A stretch of 64,000 bases of DNA from Vibrio orientalis CIP 102891 = ATCC 33934 (GTDB lineage: Bacteria; Pseudomonadota; Gammaproteobacteria; Enterobacterales; Vibrionaceae): contig NZ_ACZV01000005.1 in the NCBI RefSeq assembly GCF_000176235.1, positions 992,001 to 1,056,000 on the forward strand, given 5' to 3'. The first letter of the stretch is position 1; every line of letters starts with the position of its first letter. Below the pieces are notes generated by a model. That model saw nothing but the letters and a program-made list of their open reading frames with translations. It ran no database searches and was not told the origin of the DNA. Shown piece after piece: positions 56,275 through 64,000 of this stretch. Both the position numbers and the translations under genes were made by a program.

Positions 56275-56619
56275 TTAATCGTACTTAGCTACGGCAGAAT
56301 CAAATAAATTTTTCAACAGGGCGATATATTCATCAAGAAACCCTATTTGCTCATTAGTCGCAGGCTTTGTCCAAACACCCGCTAGCACTTCTCCAAGATC
56401 TTCTACAACTGAGTCCGCTTCTTTTAATAATTGGAAACGTACACTCGAATGGAGTTCTGGGTTTTGTTCGAATATGGCCATGATATTACTTGCGACCATG
56501 TCGGTTACAACATCTTCTACACTTTCTGAGCCCGTATCGCCATCATCAGAAGCAAATACGTCTAGATTAAAAGCTAAGTGCTCGATAAGAGCTAAGTAAC
56601 CATCGGTTTCTACAACCAC
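56275..56619 (-). CDS. DUF3802 family protein
   Basis: A 114-residue acidic, helical cytoplasmic protein (VVETDGYLALIEHLAFNLDVFASDD) that I recognise as DUF3802, a Vibrio/Shewanella family without known function. No cysteines or membrane segments. Its stop lies 13 bases from the convergent NlpC-like gene. Confidence 0.8.
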   Translation of the reverse strand: MVVETDGYLALIEHLAFNLDVFASDDGDTGSESVEDVVTDMVASNIMAIFEQNPELHSSVRFQLLKEADSVVEDLGEVLAGVWTKPATNEQIGFLDEYIALLKNLFDSAVAKYD

Positions 56620-56958
56620 TGTCTCTCTCCAAAATTGCGAACTCGGCGAGTTCCATCCTAGTAATAGTAAGACATATCAATAAGAATACACAACTTACGC
56701 CGAATCAGTTGCTGATAATTCCTCCACCCAATTCAATATACCGAACATCAGTTTAAATAGTGAATTGAGGATGGTAAGAATACAAACCTGTCAGGCAACA
56801 ATAAATAACGATACAAGGTTATGTCCTGACATAAATCACACTTTCATTAATGCGCTGTGCAAATTAGGTAAATGATTGAATTTTTTGCACTATGAATCAG
56901 AATTCACTATCAGCATATTCTACACTGTAGTTATATCGAACCGGACGCAGGATATGTT
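56620..56958. other. Intergenic region, no gene recognised
   Basis: About 340 AT-rich bases between divergent DUF3802 and kinase genes. I see no coding frame and no strong hairpin; presumably promoters for both. Confidence 0.45.
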
Positions 56959-57825
56959 ATGTGGCAAGCCATCTCTAAACAGTTATCTGAGGTTTTATTA
57001 TTTTCTTTTGAAATTAAGGAAAAAACGAAAGTCCATGGGGGAGATATCAATGATTGCTATATGATCTCGGACGGTGAACAGCGTTATTTCGTTAAGGTAA
57101 ATAGACGCGACTTCTTACCTAAGTTTGAAATTGAAGCAGAAAACATCCGTCTATTGCATGATACTCGGACCGTGTTTGTCCCTGAACTTGTCCTCACCGG
57201 GACATCGAAAGATCACTCATTCATCGTACTAAACTACCTACCTACCAAACCGCTCGATGACAGTAAGAATAGTTTTTCCTTTGGTCAGCAGCTCGCTCGC
57301 CTTCACCAATGGGGAGAACAAAAAGAGTATGGGCTTGATCAAGATAATTATATAGGCGCTACGTTACAACCTAATAAGTGGGATCGAAAGTGGGCGCGCT
57401 TCTTCGCCGAACAACGTATCGGGTGGCAGCTTCAACTGCTACGTGAAAAAGGGATAGACCTCGTCGATATCAATGAGTTTACCCAAATCGTCCAAAACCG
57501 CTTAGCAAACCATCAACCAAAACCCTCCCTGCTCCACGGAGACTTATGGCATGGCAACGTCGCGAACTCTGTATTTGGTGCTATTTGCTATGATCCTGCC
57601 TGTTATTGGGGCGATTGTGAGTGTGATATCGCCATGACAGAACTGTTTGAAGGGTTTCAAGCTGACTTCTACCAAGGCTATGAAAGTGTTGCTCCGCTCG
57701 AGTTAGGTTACAGCGAGCGCAAAGAGATCTATAACCTCTACCACTTGCTTAATCATTACAATCAGTTCGGTGGTCACTATCTTGATCAATCACAGAAACT
57801 GATAAAGCAGATACTTTTATATTAA
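56959..57825 (+). CDS. Fructosamine kinase-family protein
   Basis: A 288-residue aminoglycoside-phosphotransferase-like kinase. GGDINDCYMI is the nucleotide loop, LLHGDLWHGNV the catalytic segment and CYDPACYWGDCECDIAM the metal-binding one, as in the FN3K/YniA family, which phosphorylates ketosamine-modified proteins so that they decay. AGGA lies eight bases upstream of the ATG. Confidence 0.9.
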   Translation: MWQAISKQLSEVLLFSFEIKEKTKVHGGDINDCYMISDGEQRYFVKVNRRDFLPKFEIEAENIRLLHDTRTVFVPELVLTGTSKDHSFIVLNYLPTKPLDDSKNSFSFGQQLARLHQWGEQKEYGLDQDNYIGATLQPNKWDRKWARFFAEQRIGWQLQLLREKGIDLVDINEFTQIVQNRLANHQPKPSLLHGDLWHGNVANSVFGAICYDPACYWGDCECDIAMTELFEGFQADFYQGYESVAPLELGYSERKEIYNLYHLLNHYNQFGGHYLDQSQKLIKQILLY

Positions 57826-58062
57826 TTGTAAATACTTATTACCTTACAATAAGTTAGATGTTTAGAATCATGTAATTGTCAAACTGGTCCGCGCTCTTTG
57901 GTGAGCTTAATAAGGGCCAAAATTAGATTTCTATAGCTCTATCAACTTTTGTACTTAATTCATGTCTAACACTAACTTCTCAGCATATTATTACTATGTC
58001 GACAGGGAGTTTCTCAAAGCTGGTTTCTCTAGAGATGGAATAAAGATGTAAGGAATAGAGTT

Positions 58063-58266
58063 ATGCGTAATTACACAGAAAAAATGGTTTCTTGCCCTCA
58101 TTGCGGACACACGATAAGTATCACGTTAGATGCGTCCAATGGTAATCAAAATTTCTACGACGATTGCCCAGCGTGTTGTAATGCCATTCACTTAACAATG
58201 ACCGTCAATGAACAAATGGATCAGATCGACCTTCTCATTGATGCCGATGACGAACAGATTTTCTAA
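58063..58266 (+). CDS. CPXCG-motif cysteine-rich small protein
   Basis: A 67-residue protein with two zinc-ribbon pairs, VSCPHCGHTIS and DDCPACCNAI, then an acidic tail (IDADDEQIF). It matches the CPXCG-type small zinc-binding family. Function unknown. It stands alone between fructosamine-kinase-like gene and ribE. Confidence 0.85.
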   Translation: MRNYTEKMVSCPHCGHTISITLDASNGNQNFYDDCPACCNAIHLTMTVNEQMDQIDLLIDADDEQIF

Positions 58267-58341
58267 CTAGCGACTTTAGTATTGTCCGTCAATTACGCAC
58301 TATTATCGCGTTCTCATTTACTTAGTTAATAAGCCATAGCG

Positions 58342-58377
58342 AATAGGTAGCCCTCATAGACAGCTACCTATTTTTGT
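58342..58377. terminator. Terminator after the CPXCG gene
   Basis: Arms AATAGGTAGC and GCTACCTATT around an 11-base loop, then TTTTG; also close to the ribE end on the other strand. Confidence 0.88.
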
Positions 58378-58384
58378 TTCATCA

Positions 58385-58999
58385 TTACCCTAAGTTTTTA
58401 GTTGCTAAAACGCGCTCAACTGTATCCACTATCGCTTGGGTTTGCGGGTCAAATTCAACGTTAATCTTATCGCCTACTTGGCGCGTGCCAAAGAGAGTAC
58501 GATCTAACGTCTCAGGGATTAGATGAACCGAGAAACGGTCTTGCTCGACTTCACCAATCGTTAATGAACAGCCGTCCAAGCCAATGTAGCCTTTCGCAAG
58601 TACGTATTTAATTTTGTCTTCAGCGATAGAAAACCAGATTGTACGGTTGTTTGGTGAGTCAATCACGTCAACGACTTCAGCAACTAAACTAATGTGTCCA
58701 GACATTGAATGACCACCAATTTCATCACCAAATTTGGCCGCCCTCTCAATATTGACCGAATCCCCTTCGGCAAGAGCACCAAGGTTAGTCAAGGCTAGAG
58801 TTGCTTGCATTAAGTCGAAGTCGATTAAATCACCTTCTATACGGGTCACGGTTAAACAACAACCATTATGAGCAACGGAAGCACCAATGGCTAAGCCTTG
58901 ACGCATTTCACCAGTTAACTTGACTGTATGGGTTTGAAATTTATCTTTCTTTTTGATGGCAATGACTTCTGCCATTCCTTGTACAATTCCAGTAAACAT
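58385..58999 (-). CDS. ribE: Riboflavin synthase alpha chain
   Basis: A 204-residue enzyme made of two lumazine-binding repeats, [12 protein letters not shown]...GHSMSGHI and [14 protein letters not shown]. It joins two molecules of dimethylribityl-lumazine to make riboflavin. Length matches E. coli RibC/RibE (213). Divergent from norM, as in other Vibrio and E. coli neighbours. No FMN riboswitch is visible upstream. Confidence 0.96.
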   Translation of the reverse strand: MFTGIVQGMAEVIAIKKKDKFQTHTVKLTGEMRQGLAIGASVAHNGCCLTVTRIEGDLIDFDLMQATLALTNLGALAEGDSVNIERAAKFGDEIGGHSMSGHISLVAEVVDVIDSPNNRTIWFSIAEDKIKYVLAKGYIGLDGCSLTIGEVEQDRFSVHLIPETLDRTLFGTRQVGDKINVEFDPQTQAIVDTVERVLATKNLG

Positions 59000-59141
59000 T
59001 GTCAGTTTCCGTTAGTTTTTATTAGCGCTTAGTGTGACATTTCTTTATCATCGCACACAATCATTTTCTCTTTGATGAGAGTAAGGCTTTCCGTCTCTTT
59101 CCCCTAGCCTTGTTCTCGATTACCTAGTTTGGAGTTCTCTT

Positions 59142-60512
59142 TTGCATCGTTATAAAGCTGAAGCAAATACCTTGGTCAAACTCGCGACACCAGTGCTAAT
59201 CGCATCTGTTGCTCAGACGGGCATGGGCTTTGTCGATACCGTAATGGCAGGTGGCGTGAGTGCAACCGATATGGCCGCGGTTTCGATCGCTGCTAGTATC
59301 TGGCTACCTTCTATTTTGTTTGGTGTTGGTTTGCTAATGGCACTGGTCCCGGTCGTCGCACAGCTTAATGGCTCAGGCCGCCAAAAAAAGATCTCTTTTG
59401 AGATCCAACAAGGCATTGCAATGGCTCTGCTGATTTCTGTGCCAATTTCCTTGGTTTTGCTACAAACGAAATTTATATTGGGGCTGATGGACGTTGAGCA
59501 GCTTATGGCTGATAAAACTATTGGCTATATGCATGCGGTGATTTACGCAGTTCCTGCTTTCTTGTTATTCCAAGCGCTTCGTAGTTTGACTGATGGTATG
59601 TCATTAACCAAGCCAGCAATGGTGATTGGATTTATCGGCTTACTTATCAACATCCCACTTAACTGGATATTCGTCTACGGAAAATTCGGCGCTCCTGCAC
59701 TCGGCGGCGTTGGTTGTGGTGTTGCGACCGCTATCGTTTATTGGATAATGTTTGCGTTATTACTTTTGTACGTACTGACGTCTAATCGTTTGGCAAAAAT
59801 TGAGGTATTTAGTACCTTCCATAAACCCGATACGGCTGCACTACTTAGATTGCTAAAACTTGGCTTTCCTGTCGCAGCTGCTATGTTCTTCGAAGTGACT
59901 CTTTTTGCGGTGGTTGCGTTACTTGTAGCGCCACTCGGGTCGCTTGTCGTAGCCGCTCACCAAGTGGCGATTAACTTCTCTTCACTGGTGTTCATGTTAC
60001 CAATGAGTATTGGCGCTGCAACCAGCATTCGCGTAGGCCACCGCCTTGGGGAAGAGAATGTTGAGGGAGCAAGAATTGCTTCACATGTTGGTGTTATTGT
60101 CTCTGTCGTTCTTGCTTCAATGACGGCATTGCTGACTATTGCATTCAGAGAGCAAGTTGCACTGCTGTATACTGATAACCGCGCTGTTATTGAGTTGGCA
60201 TTGCATCTTCTTTTATTCGCTGCCATCTATCAAATCACGGATGCCATTCAAGTCGTTGCCGCTGGTGCACTACGTGGCTACAAAGATATGGCCGCAATAT
60301 TCAATCGTACATTTATTGCCTATTGGGTACTCGGTCTGCCGATTGGCTATATTCTCGCGATGACAGATTGGATCGTTGAACCAATGGGGGCCCAAGGTTT
60401 CTGGCTTGGTTTCATTATTGGTCTATCGTCAGCTGCAATTATGTTGGGGCTGCGTCTACATTGGATGCATAAACTCAGTGATCAGGACCAGTTGGCTCTG
60501 GCTTCTAAATAA
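59142..60512 (+). CDS. norM: MATE-family multidrug/Na+ antiporter NorM
   Basis: A 456-residue efflux pump with twelve helices, closely similar to the well studied V. cholerae NorM (FVDTVMAGGVSATDMAA, GGVGCGVATAIVYW, SFLV type turns). It exports cationic dyes and fluoroquinolones in exchange for Na+. The start is a TTG at 59142 with GGAG about ten bases upstream; no ATG fits. Confidence 0.95.
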   Translation: MHRYKAEANTLVKLATPVLIASVAQTGMGFVDTVMAGGVSATDMAAVSIAASIWLPSILFGVGLLMALVPVVAQLNGSGRQKKISFEIQQGIAMALLISVPISLVLLQTKFILGLMDVEQLMADKTIGYMHAVIYAVPAFLLFQALRSLTDGMSLTKPAMVIGFIGLLINIPLNWIFVYGKFGAPALGGVGCGVATAIVYWIMFALLLLYVLTSNRLAKIEVFSTFHKPDTAALLRLLKLGFPVAAAMFFEVTLFAVVALLVAPLGSLVVAAHQVAINFSSLVFMLPMSIGAATSIRVGHRLGEENVEGARIASHVGVIVSVVLASMTALLTIAFREQVALLYTDNRAVIELALHLLLFAAIYQITDAIQVVAAGALRGYKDMAAIFNRTFIAYWVLGLPIGYILAMTDWIVEPMGAQGFWLGFIIGLSSAAIMLGLRLHWMHKLSDQDQLALASK

Positions 60513-60517
60513 ACAAC

Positions 60518-60547
60518 AAGGGTCGACTCGTTCGACCCTTTTTTATT
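60518..60547. terminator. Bidirectional terminator between norM and DNA ligase gene
   Basis: AAGGGTCG and CGACCCTT around a seven-base loop, followed by TTTTA. Confidence 0.92.
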
Positions 60548-60552
60548 TCTGG

Positions 60553-61404
60553 TTATTGAGTTCTTTCACGAACATAGCGCGCAAACTTAGGCACACCATT
60601 ACTCGTATAGCCATTGTAGCGATAATTCACCTTAGTCCCGATAGCGGGAGGGTTTTTACGTAACTCGTCAGAAAATCCGCTGCCGATATAGAATTGAAGC
60701 CCACTGTCTATTTGAACTAACAAGGCACCCATCATTCCCTTGTATTTGCCATTTCCGACCTTATAGCCAATCACTAGCGCTTCCGCATCTTGGTGCTTTT
60801 TCAATTTAAGTAAATCACTGCTTCTTCCTGCCTGATATCGACTGGTTATCTTACGTAGCATTACCCCTTCACCTTTCGAGCTGTCGACGCTGTCTAAATA
60901 ACTAATTAACTCTTCTTGTGAGGCAATGGGCGTATGTTCTACATATTTTAGGTGATCAACATTTAACGAGTTAACTAAGTGAACCAAGCCAAAGTACCGC
61001 TTTTGATAGTCTCCCGCAGAATAAGGGATATCAAACAGCATGTACTCAATACGTTTCCACGCGCTATCGCTTGGCGTTTTGTCGAGGACGGTTTGCTGTA
61101 CTAGCGAGAAATTACCTCTACCCGCCCACAACTCCCCTTCCAAGGCATGATGTGGCAAGGGTTCAGTAAACCAATGCGGGGCATGAATAGGATGACCATT
61201 CCGTGTCTTTAGCTGTTTTCCATCCCATATCGCCCTAATGCCATCGAGCTTCTCACTCTGCCAATATTCATCGACAATAATGTCGCTGTGATAGCTGGTC
61301 GCTAACATGACAGGCATGAAGGATGTCGAGTCATTATGTGTCGTTGCGTTTGCCATCGCGGAAAGCATAAGTCCGACTGCAACAGCGGAAAGCCGTAATT
61401 CCAT
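60553..61404 (-). CDS. Exported ATP-dependent DNA ligase
   Basis: A 283-residue minimal ATP-dependent ligase. MELRLSAVAVGLMLSAMANA is a signal peptide, so the enzyme is probably periplasmic. The adenylation lysine lies in EKLDGIRAIW; motifs III (YMLFDIPY), IV (GEGVMLRK) and V (LLKLKKH) follow, and an OB-fold closes the protein. Such exported ligases are typical of Vibrio, Haemophilus and Neisseria and may act on incoming DNA. ATP availability in the periplasm is a known puzzle for this family. Confidence 0.92.
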   Translation of the reverse strand: MELRLSAVAVGLMLSAMANATTHNDSTSFMPVMLATSYHSDIIVDEYWQSEKLDGIRAIWDGKQLKTRNGHPIHAPHWFTEPLPHHALEGELWAGRGNFSLVQQTVLDKTPSDSAWKRIEYMLFDIPYSAGDYQKRYFGLVHLVNSLNVDHLKYVEHTPIASQEELISYLDSVDSSKGEGVMLRKITSRYQAGRSSDLLKLKKHQDAEALVIGYKVGNGKYKGMMGALLVQIDSGLQFYIGSGFSDELRKNPPAIGTKVNYRYNGYTSNGVPKFARYVRERTQ

Positions 61405-61565
61405 TTGCTCTTCCTAAGTGATTTCGATAACTCATTCTCATCCCTTTTTTGGCCTATTAGCAATCCTACAGCCTTCATCATCCGATACATATCTTGCTTA
61501 CTCTCTAGTGATAGATCTAAGAGTTACATAGCATCTTTTGGCTTGCTTTCCATTGATCAAGATTG

Positions 61566-61604
61566 ATTGTCAGAATGAGAAAATGGTTTTCTCATTCTGA
61601 CAAT
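61566..61604. repeat. Perfect 18-base inverted repeat upstream of sypA
   Basis: Two perfect 18-base arms around TGG; the inner parts read TTCTCATTCTGAC toward and away from the promoter, so each arm carries a TTCTCA element like the reported SypG enhancer. Centre about 93 bases before the predicted start. A third TTCTCA follows at 61605-61610. Confidence 0.75.
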
Positions 61605-61650
61605 TTCTCAGATCAACAAAATAAACCTTTGATTTTTATATCAAATAAAT

Positions 61651-61667
61651 TTGGCACGCTATCTGCT
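61651..61667 (+). promoter_or_regulatory. Predicted sigma54 promoter of sypA
   Basis: TTGGCACGCTATCTGCT matches the -24/-12 consensus closely, with GG and GC 12 bases apart. Transcription would begin near 61678, some 23 bases before the sypA ATG. Confidence 0.88.
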
Positions 61668-61700
61668 CTATCTACTTCAAACCAATACGGAGATAGCACA

Positions 61701-62021
61701 ATGGAACTACGTAAAATCGAAGCAAATGACACGATTACTACTTTAATCATCAACGGTAACCTAGACGCAGACGGGAGCCGTTTCGCTCAACCTCATATCG
61801 ATGAGATCATTGCAGACAATACACAACGTGATATTGAAATCGACTTTAGCCAAGTTCAGTTTCTTGATTCATCTGGTGTTGGCGCAATTGTTTACCTGTA
61901 CAAACGTCTTGTAGAACGTCAGCGCAACATGCGTATTGAAAATGTCTCAGGGCAGCCTCTTGAAATCATCAACCTGCTGCGTATCGACCAAGCGATACCG
62001 GTCAACTCTCACACTCATTAA
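61701..62021 (+). CDS. sypA: STAS-domain protein SypA
   Basis: A 106-residue single STAS domain, like an anti-sigma factor antagonist. The serines of FLDSSGVGA (57-58) correspond to the regulatory phospho-serine of V. fischeri SypA, controlled by SypE. The ATG at 61701 has GGAG eight bases upstream; an in-frame upstream ATG at 61563 would precede the sigma54 promoter. First gene of a syp polysaccharide locus. It is required for biofilm in V. fischeri. Confidence 0.9.
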   Translation: MELRKIEANDTITTLIINGNLDADGSRFAQPHIDEIIADNTQRDIEIDFSQVQFLDSSGVGAIVYLYKRLVERQRNMRIENVSGQPLEIINLLRIDQAIPVNSHTH

Positions 62022-62068
62022 AAACAATAAAGCTTTAGACCACTAAAGCACTAACAAAGGACGTTGGC

Positions 62069-62908
62069 ATGAACACATACACACACTACATAGCCCTAAT
62101 TGCGACCACTTTGAGCCTTATTGGTTGTAGTAGCTATCCGGAAGAAGGAAGAGGAGGCATTGCTGAGAACTATATTCAGTCCTCCTTCACTCCGGTAATG
62201 CCTGATGAGCCATTAGGGCCAGAGCATGGTTTACGCTTTGACTGGCAACTAGCGAAGCTTCAGTTGGACACTTTAATTCGTGAAGGTGCACGTTGGTGCT
62301 TTCCAGCAGCCGTCGTGCAAGCGCTAGAAAAGCAAAACCGGATCGCGCGTGAACTTGAAGGCGGATTACTGTTGGATGCAGCCAACGATCTCGTTATTCA
62401 ACGCAACAGACTGAATGAATTAGAGCTCCAACTAGACTACGTCACATCGCAATCAAAATGTTTACCACCTACCAATGAGCATTTATTCCAACGACGCCTA
62501 GCGACTATCGACGAGCTATACAATTTGCTTAACGTCGACAATCAGTTTGCGTTCAACTCGACTGAAATCAACCCTAAATATATGGGCCACTTAGCCGAAG
62601 CATCAAACATTCTTAAACAGCACCCACAGTTTCACTTAGCCGTGACAGGCCATGCCGATTCCGTAGGTGATGTCAGCTACAACCAAGAACTTGCAATGGG
62701 CAGAGCACAACAAGTTAAGCGCTACCTCACTATATTTGGCCTTTCACCAAGCCGTATTCAAACCAAGTCGGTTGGTGACACTCTTCCTTTGTACGAAGGC
62801 GATTCCGATGGTGTTCGCTTAACCAACCGCCGAGTCAGTATTGAAGTCATCGATACCGAAGAGAAAACAGCGATGCGCATGCAAGGAGGCTATCATGAAG
62901 TGGACTAA
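62069..62908 (+). CDS. sypB: OmpA-family lipoprotein SypB
   Basis: A 279-residue outer-membrane protein. The signal ATTLSLIGCSSY ends in a lipobox. The C-terminal OmpA-like domain (about 165-270) has the peptidoglycan-binding segment TGHADSVGDVSYNQELAMGRAQQVKRYL and LTNRRVSIEV. It follows sypA and overlaps sypC by 14 bases, as expected for sypB. Confidence 0.88.
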   Translation: MNTYTHYIALIATTLSLIGCSSYPEEGRGGIAENYIQSSFTPVMPDEPLGPEHGLRFDWQLAKLQLDTLIREGARWCFPAAVVQALEKQNRIARELEGGLLLDAANDLVIQRNRLNELELQLDYVTSQSKCLPPTNEHLFQRRLATIDELYNLLNVDNQFAFNSTEINPKYMGHLAEASNILKQHPQFHLAVTGHADSVGDVSYNQELAMGRAQQVKRYLTIFGLSPSRIQTKSVGDTLPLYEGDSDGVRLTNRRVSIEVIDTEEKTAMRMQGGYHEVD

Positions 62909-64000
62909 CTATATCGTCGCGGCATTACTATCCGTTACGCTAACTTATGCTTACGCTAACGAAGAGCGTGTGCAAATTGGTGATTTAATCCAAGTAAATC
63001 TACCTGGCGAGTCAACTCTCAATAAAGGCTTTCAAGTTGATAAACGTGGCCGAATTACACTTCCTGAGGTAGGCGCTCTGTATGTTGCTGGTTACAGTGA
63101 GCAACAACTGGATGTCGCGGTTAAAGAAGCCTTAGAGAAAGTCTATCGCGATCTTTCTTCTGCAACCGTGTATATCGCTGAACAGCAAATTCTTGTCTCA
63201 GTGCAAGGTTATGTGAACTCACCAGGTGAATACACTCTTACAAAAAGTGCTGATATTCAGATGGCCCTTCACGCTGCAGGAGGCCTTCGAGCCGGCGCTC
63301 AGCTTAATAATCTATTTATCAAACGTGGCGCGGAAAAAGTCACCTTTAACTACAAATCGTTTCTGGATACGGGTAACGAAACGCTATTACCAGCGCTTAA
63401 GTCTCTCGATACGATCTTCGTCCCTGCTTCGCCGTTGGTTGGTAATATTGAACAAGAGTTCGATGCCAATAAACTTGCCAATGCAGGTGATAGCGGTGAC
63501 GCTCGTACGGCAATAAAGGTATTTGGTGAAGTTAACGCTCCCGGCTCGTTTAGTTTCAAAGACAATACCGACCTTGTGGATGTGATTATGCGCGCCGGCG
63601 GTGTGACCCGTTACGCCTCTGTAGAGCAGATTCGCGTTATCTCCAATAACGCCCCTAAGCTTTTTAACCTGAAAGCCTATTTAGACAGCGGGGATATTTC
63701 TTTACTTCCAACCCTTACCCCAGGCACAACTATCTTTGTTCCAAAACAAGAAGATGAGATTAAAGCCGGAGCAAATGTCGTTTACATCATGGGCGAAGTG
63801 GCGCACCCCGGTGCCTATGAGGGTAAGAACAACGCTTCATTTATGGATATCTTAGCCAACGCTGGCGGCCCAACACGTTATGCAGAGTCTCGCCAAATTC
63901 GTGTCATTAAAGCCAATGGTCGTGTGGTTAAATTTGACTTAACCGCATTCACGGAAGGTTTAACTCGTAGTAATCCACCTTCGATCGGCCCAGGGGATGC
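62895..64000 (+). CDS. sypC: Polysaccharide export protein SypC, partial
   Basis: The frame is open from an ATG at 62895 (AAGGAGG five bases upstream) to the window edge, 368 residues. A signal peptide (ending near AYA) precedes a poly-export domain with SLBB-type repeats: VSVQGYVNSPGEYTL, IKVFGEVNAPGSFSF and YIMGEVAHPGAYEG, each a PG-type repeat as in Wza. It should form the outer-membrane pore for the syp polysaccharide. The C-terminus is missing. Confidence 0.9.
   Translation, partial: MKWTNYIVAALLSVTLTYAYANEERVQIGDLIQVNLPGESTLNKGFQVDKRGRITLPEVGALYVAGYSEQQLDVAVKEALEKVYRDLSSATVYIAEQQILVSVQGYVNSPGEYTLTKSADIQMALHAAGGLRAGAQLNNLFIKRGAEKVTFNYKSFLDTGNETLLPALKSLDTIFVPASPLVGNIEQEFDANKLANAGDSGDARTAIKVFGEVNAPGSFSFKDNTDLVDVIMRAGGVTRYASVEQIRVISNNAPKLFNLKAYLDSGDISLLPTLTPGTTIFVPKQEDEIKAGANVVYIMGEVAHPGAYEGKNNASFMDILANAGGPTRYAESRQIRVIKANGRVVKFDLTAFTEGLTRSNPPSIGPGD

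Noticed and set aside
1..64000. CRISPR arrays, tRNA or rRNA genes, insertion sequences, prophage
   Set aside because: No regular repeat-spacer pattern, cloverleaf, transposase or phage gene seen on either strand.

Overview
The window looks like a piece of a Vibrio (Gammaproteobacteria, Vibrionaceae) main chromosome. Evidence includes an FNR almost identical to the E. coli protein next to uspE and ttcA, a CcoNOQP oxidase cluster, potABC followed by two potD copies, Vibrionaceae-type small families (DUF2987, DUF2960, DUF3802, a fused MobB-MoeA), a NorM pump, and the start of a syp-type (symbiosis/biofilm polysaccharide) locus. I see no rRNA, tRNA, CRISPR array, insertion sequence or prophage. 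Gene density and codon style are even throughout, so this reads as core chromosome. Species cannot be fixed from sequence alone.

Layout. 1-1.1 kb: the N-terminal part of a protein that may be an esterase-like effector, and a small membrane-anchored protein. 1.4-9.2 kb: cbb3 cytochrome oxidase (ccoNOQP), its assembly genes (ccoH/fixH, ccoI/fixI, ccoS, a TauE/DsbD-like membrane protein), then fnr with a perfect FNR box just before its start. 9.4-11.3 kb: uspE and ttcA converge on a shared terminator. 11.5-13.8 kb: a three-gene minus-strand operon (membrane protein, Bax-like glucosaminidase, DUF2987). 14.2-19.3 kb: spermidine/norspermidine ABC transporter with duplicated binding protein. 19.4-22.3 kb: GGDEF protein, cobB deacylase, and an amtB ammonium channel with a predicted sigma54 promoter.

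22.7-32.4 kb holds a Cys-type, twin-arginine-exported, membrane-bound formate dehydrogenase operon with its accessory genes (DUF3305, DUF3306, polyferredoxin-like protein, TorD-type chaperone, a 65-residue Tat-leader protein, fdhD). 32.5-36.1 kb: an HBM-type chemoreceptor and the ABC-F protein YbiT. 36.3-39.5 kb: a large membrane protein with an NTPase-like domain, one base upstream of an MscS channel. 39.6-43.1 kb: a histidine kinase and a sigma54-activating response regulator, divergent from tungstate transporter genes tupABC, mobA and a mobB-moeA fusion (43.3-47.9 kb). 48-61.4 kb: DUF2960, a GAF/PAS/GGDEF/EAL protein, nagK, a DTW-domain protein, a fatty-acid hydroxylase-like protein, a second chemoreceptor, an NlpC/P60 lipoprotein, DUF3802, a fructosamine-kinase-like protein, ribE, norM and a signal-peptide-bearing ATP-dependent DNA ligase. 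61.6 kb to the end: sypA, sypB and partial sypC behind a near-consensus sigma54 promoter and a perfect palindrome.

The main discovery candidate is a regulatory circuit. The same inverted repeat (TGRGACA-N3-TGTCCCA, with one copy at each locus sharing all 14 arm bases) lies about 95-105 bp upstream of sigma54 -24/-12 promoters in front of both the tungstate-uptake genes and the formate dehydrogenase operon, 13 kb apart. The two-component pair encoded beside tupA is the obvious activator. One copy of the operator is also the stem of an intrinsic terminator. If correct, this system would coordinate metal uptake, cofactor assembly and apoenzyme synthesis for formate oxidation. A second candidate is the MscS channel coupled to a membrane NTPase-like protein whose Walker A lysine is replaced by threonine.
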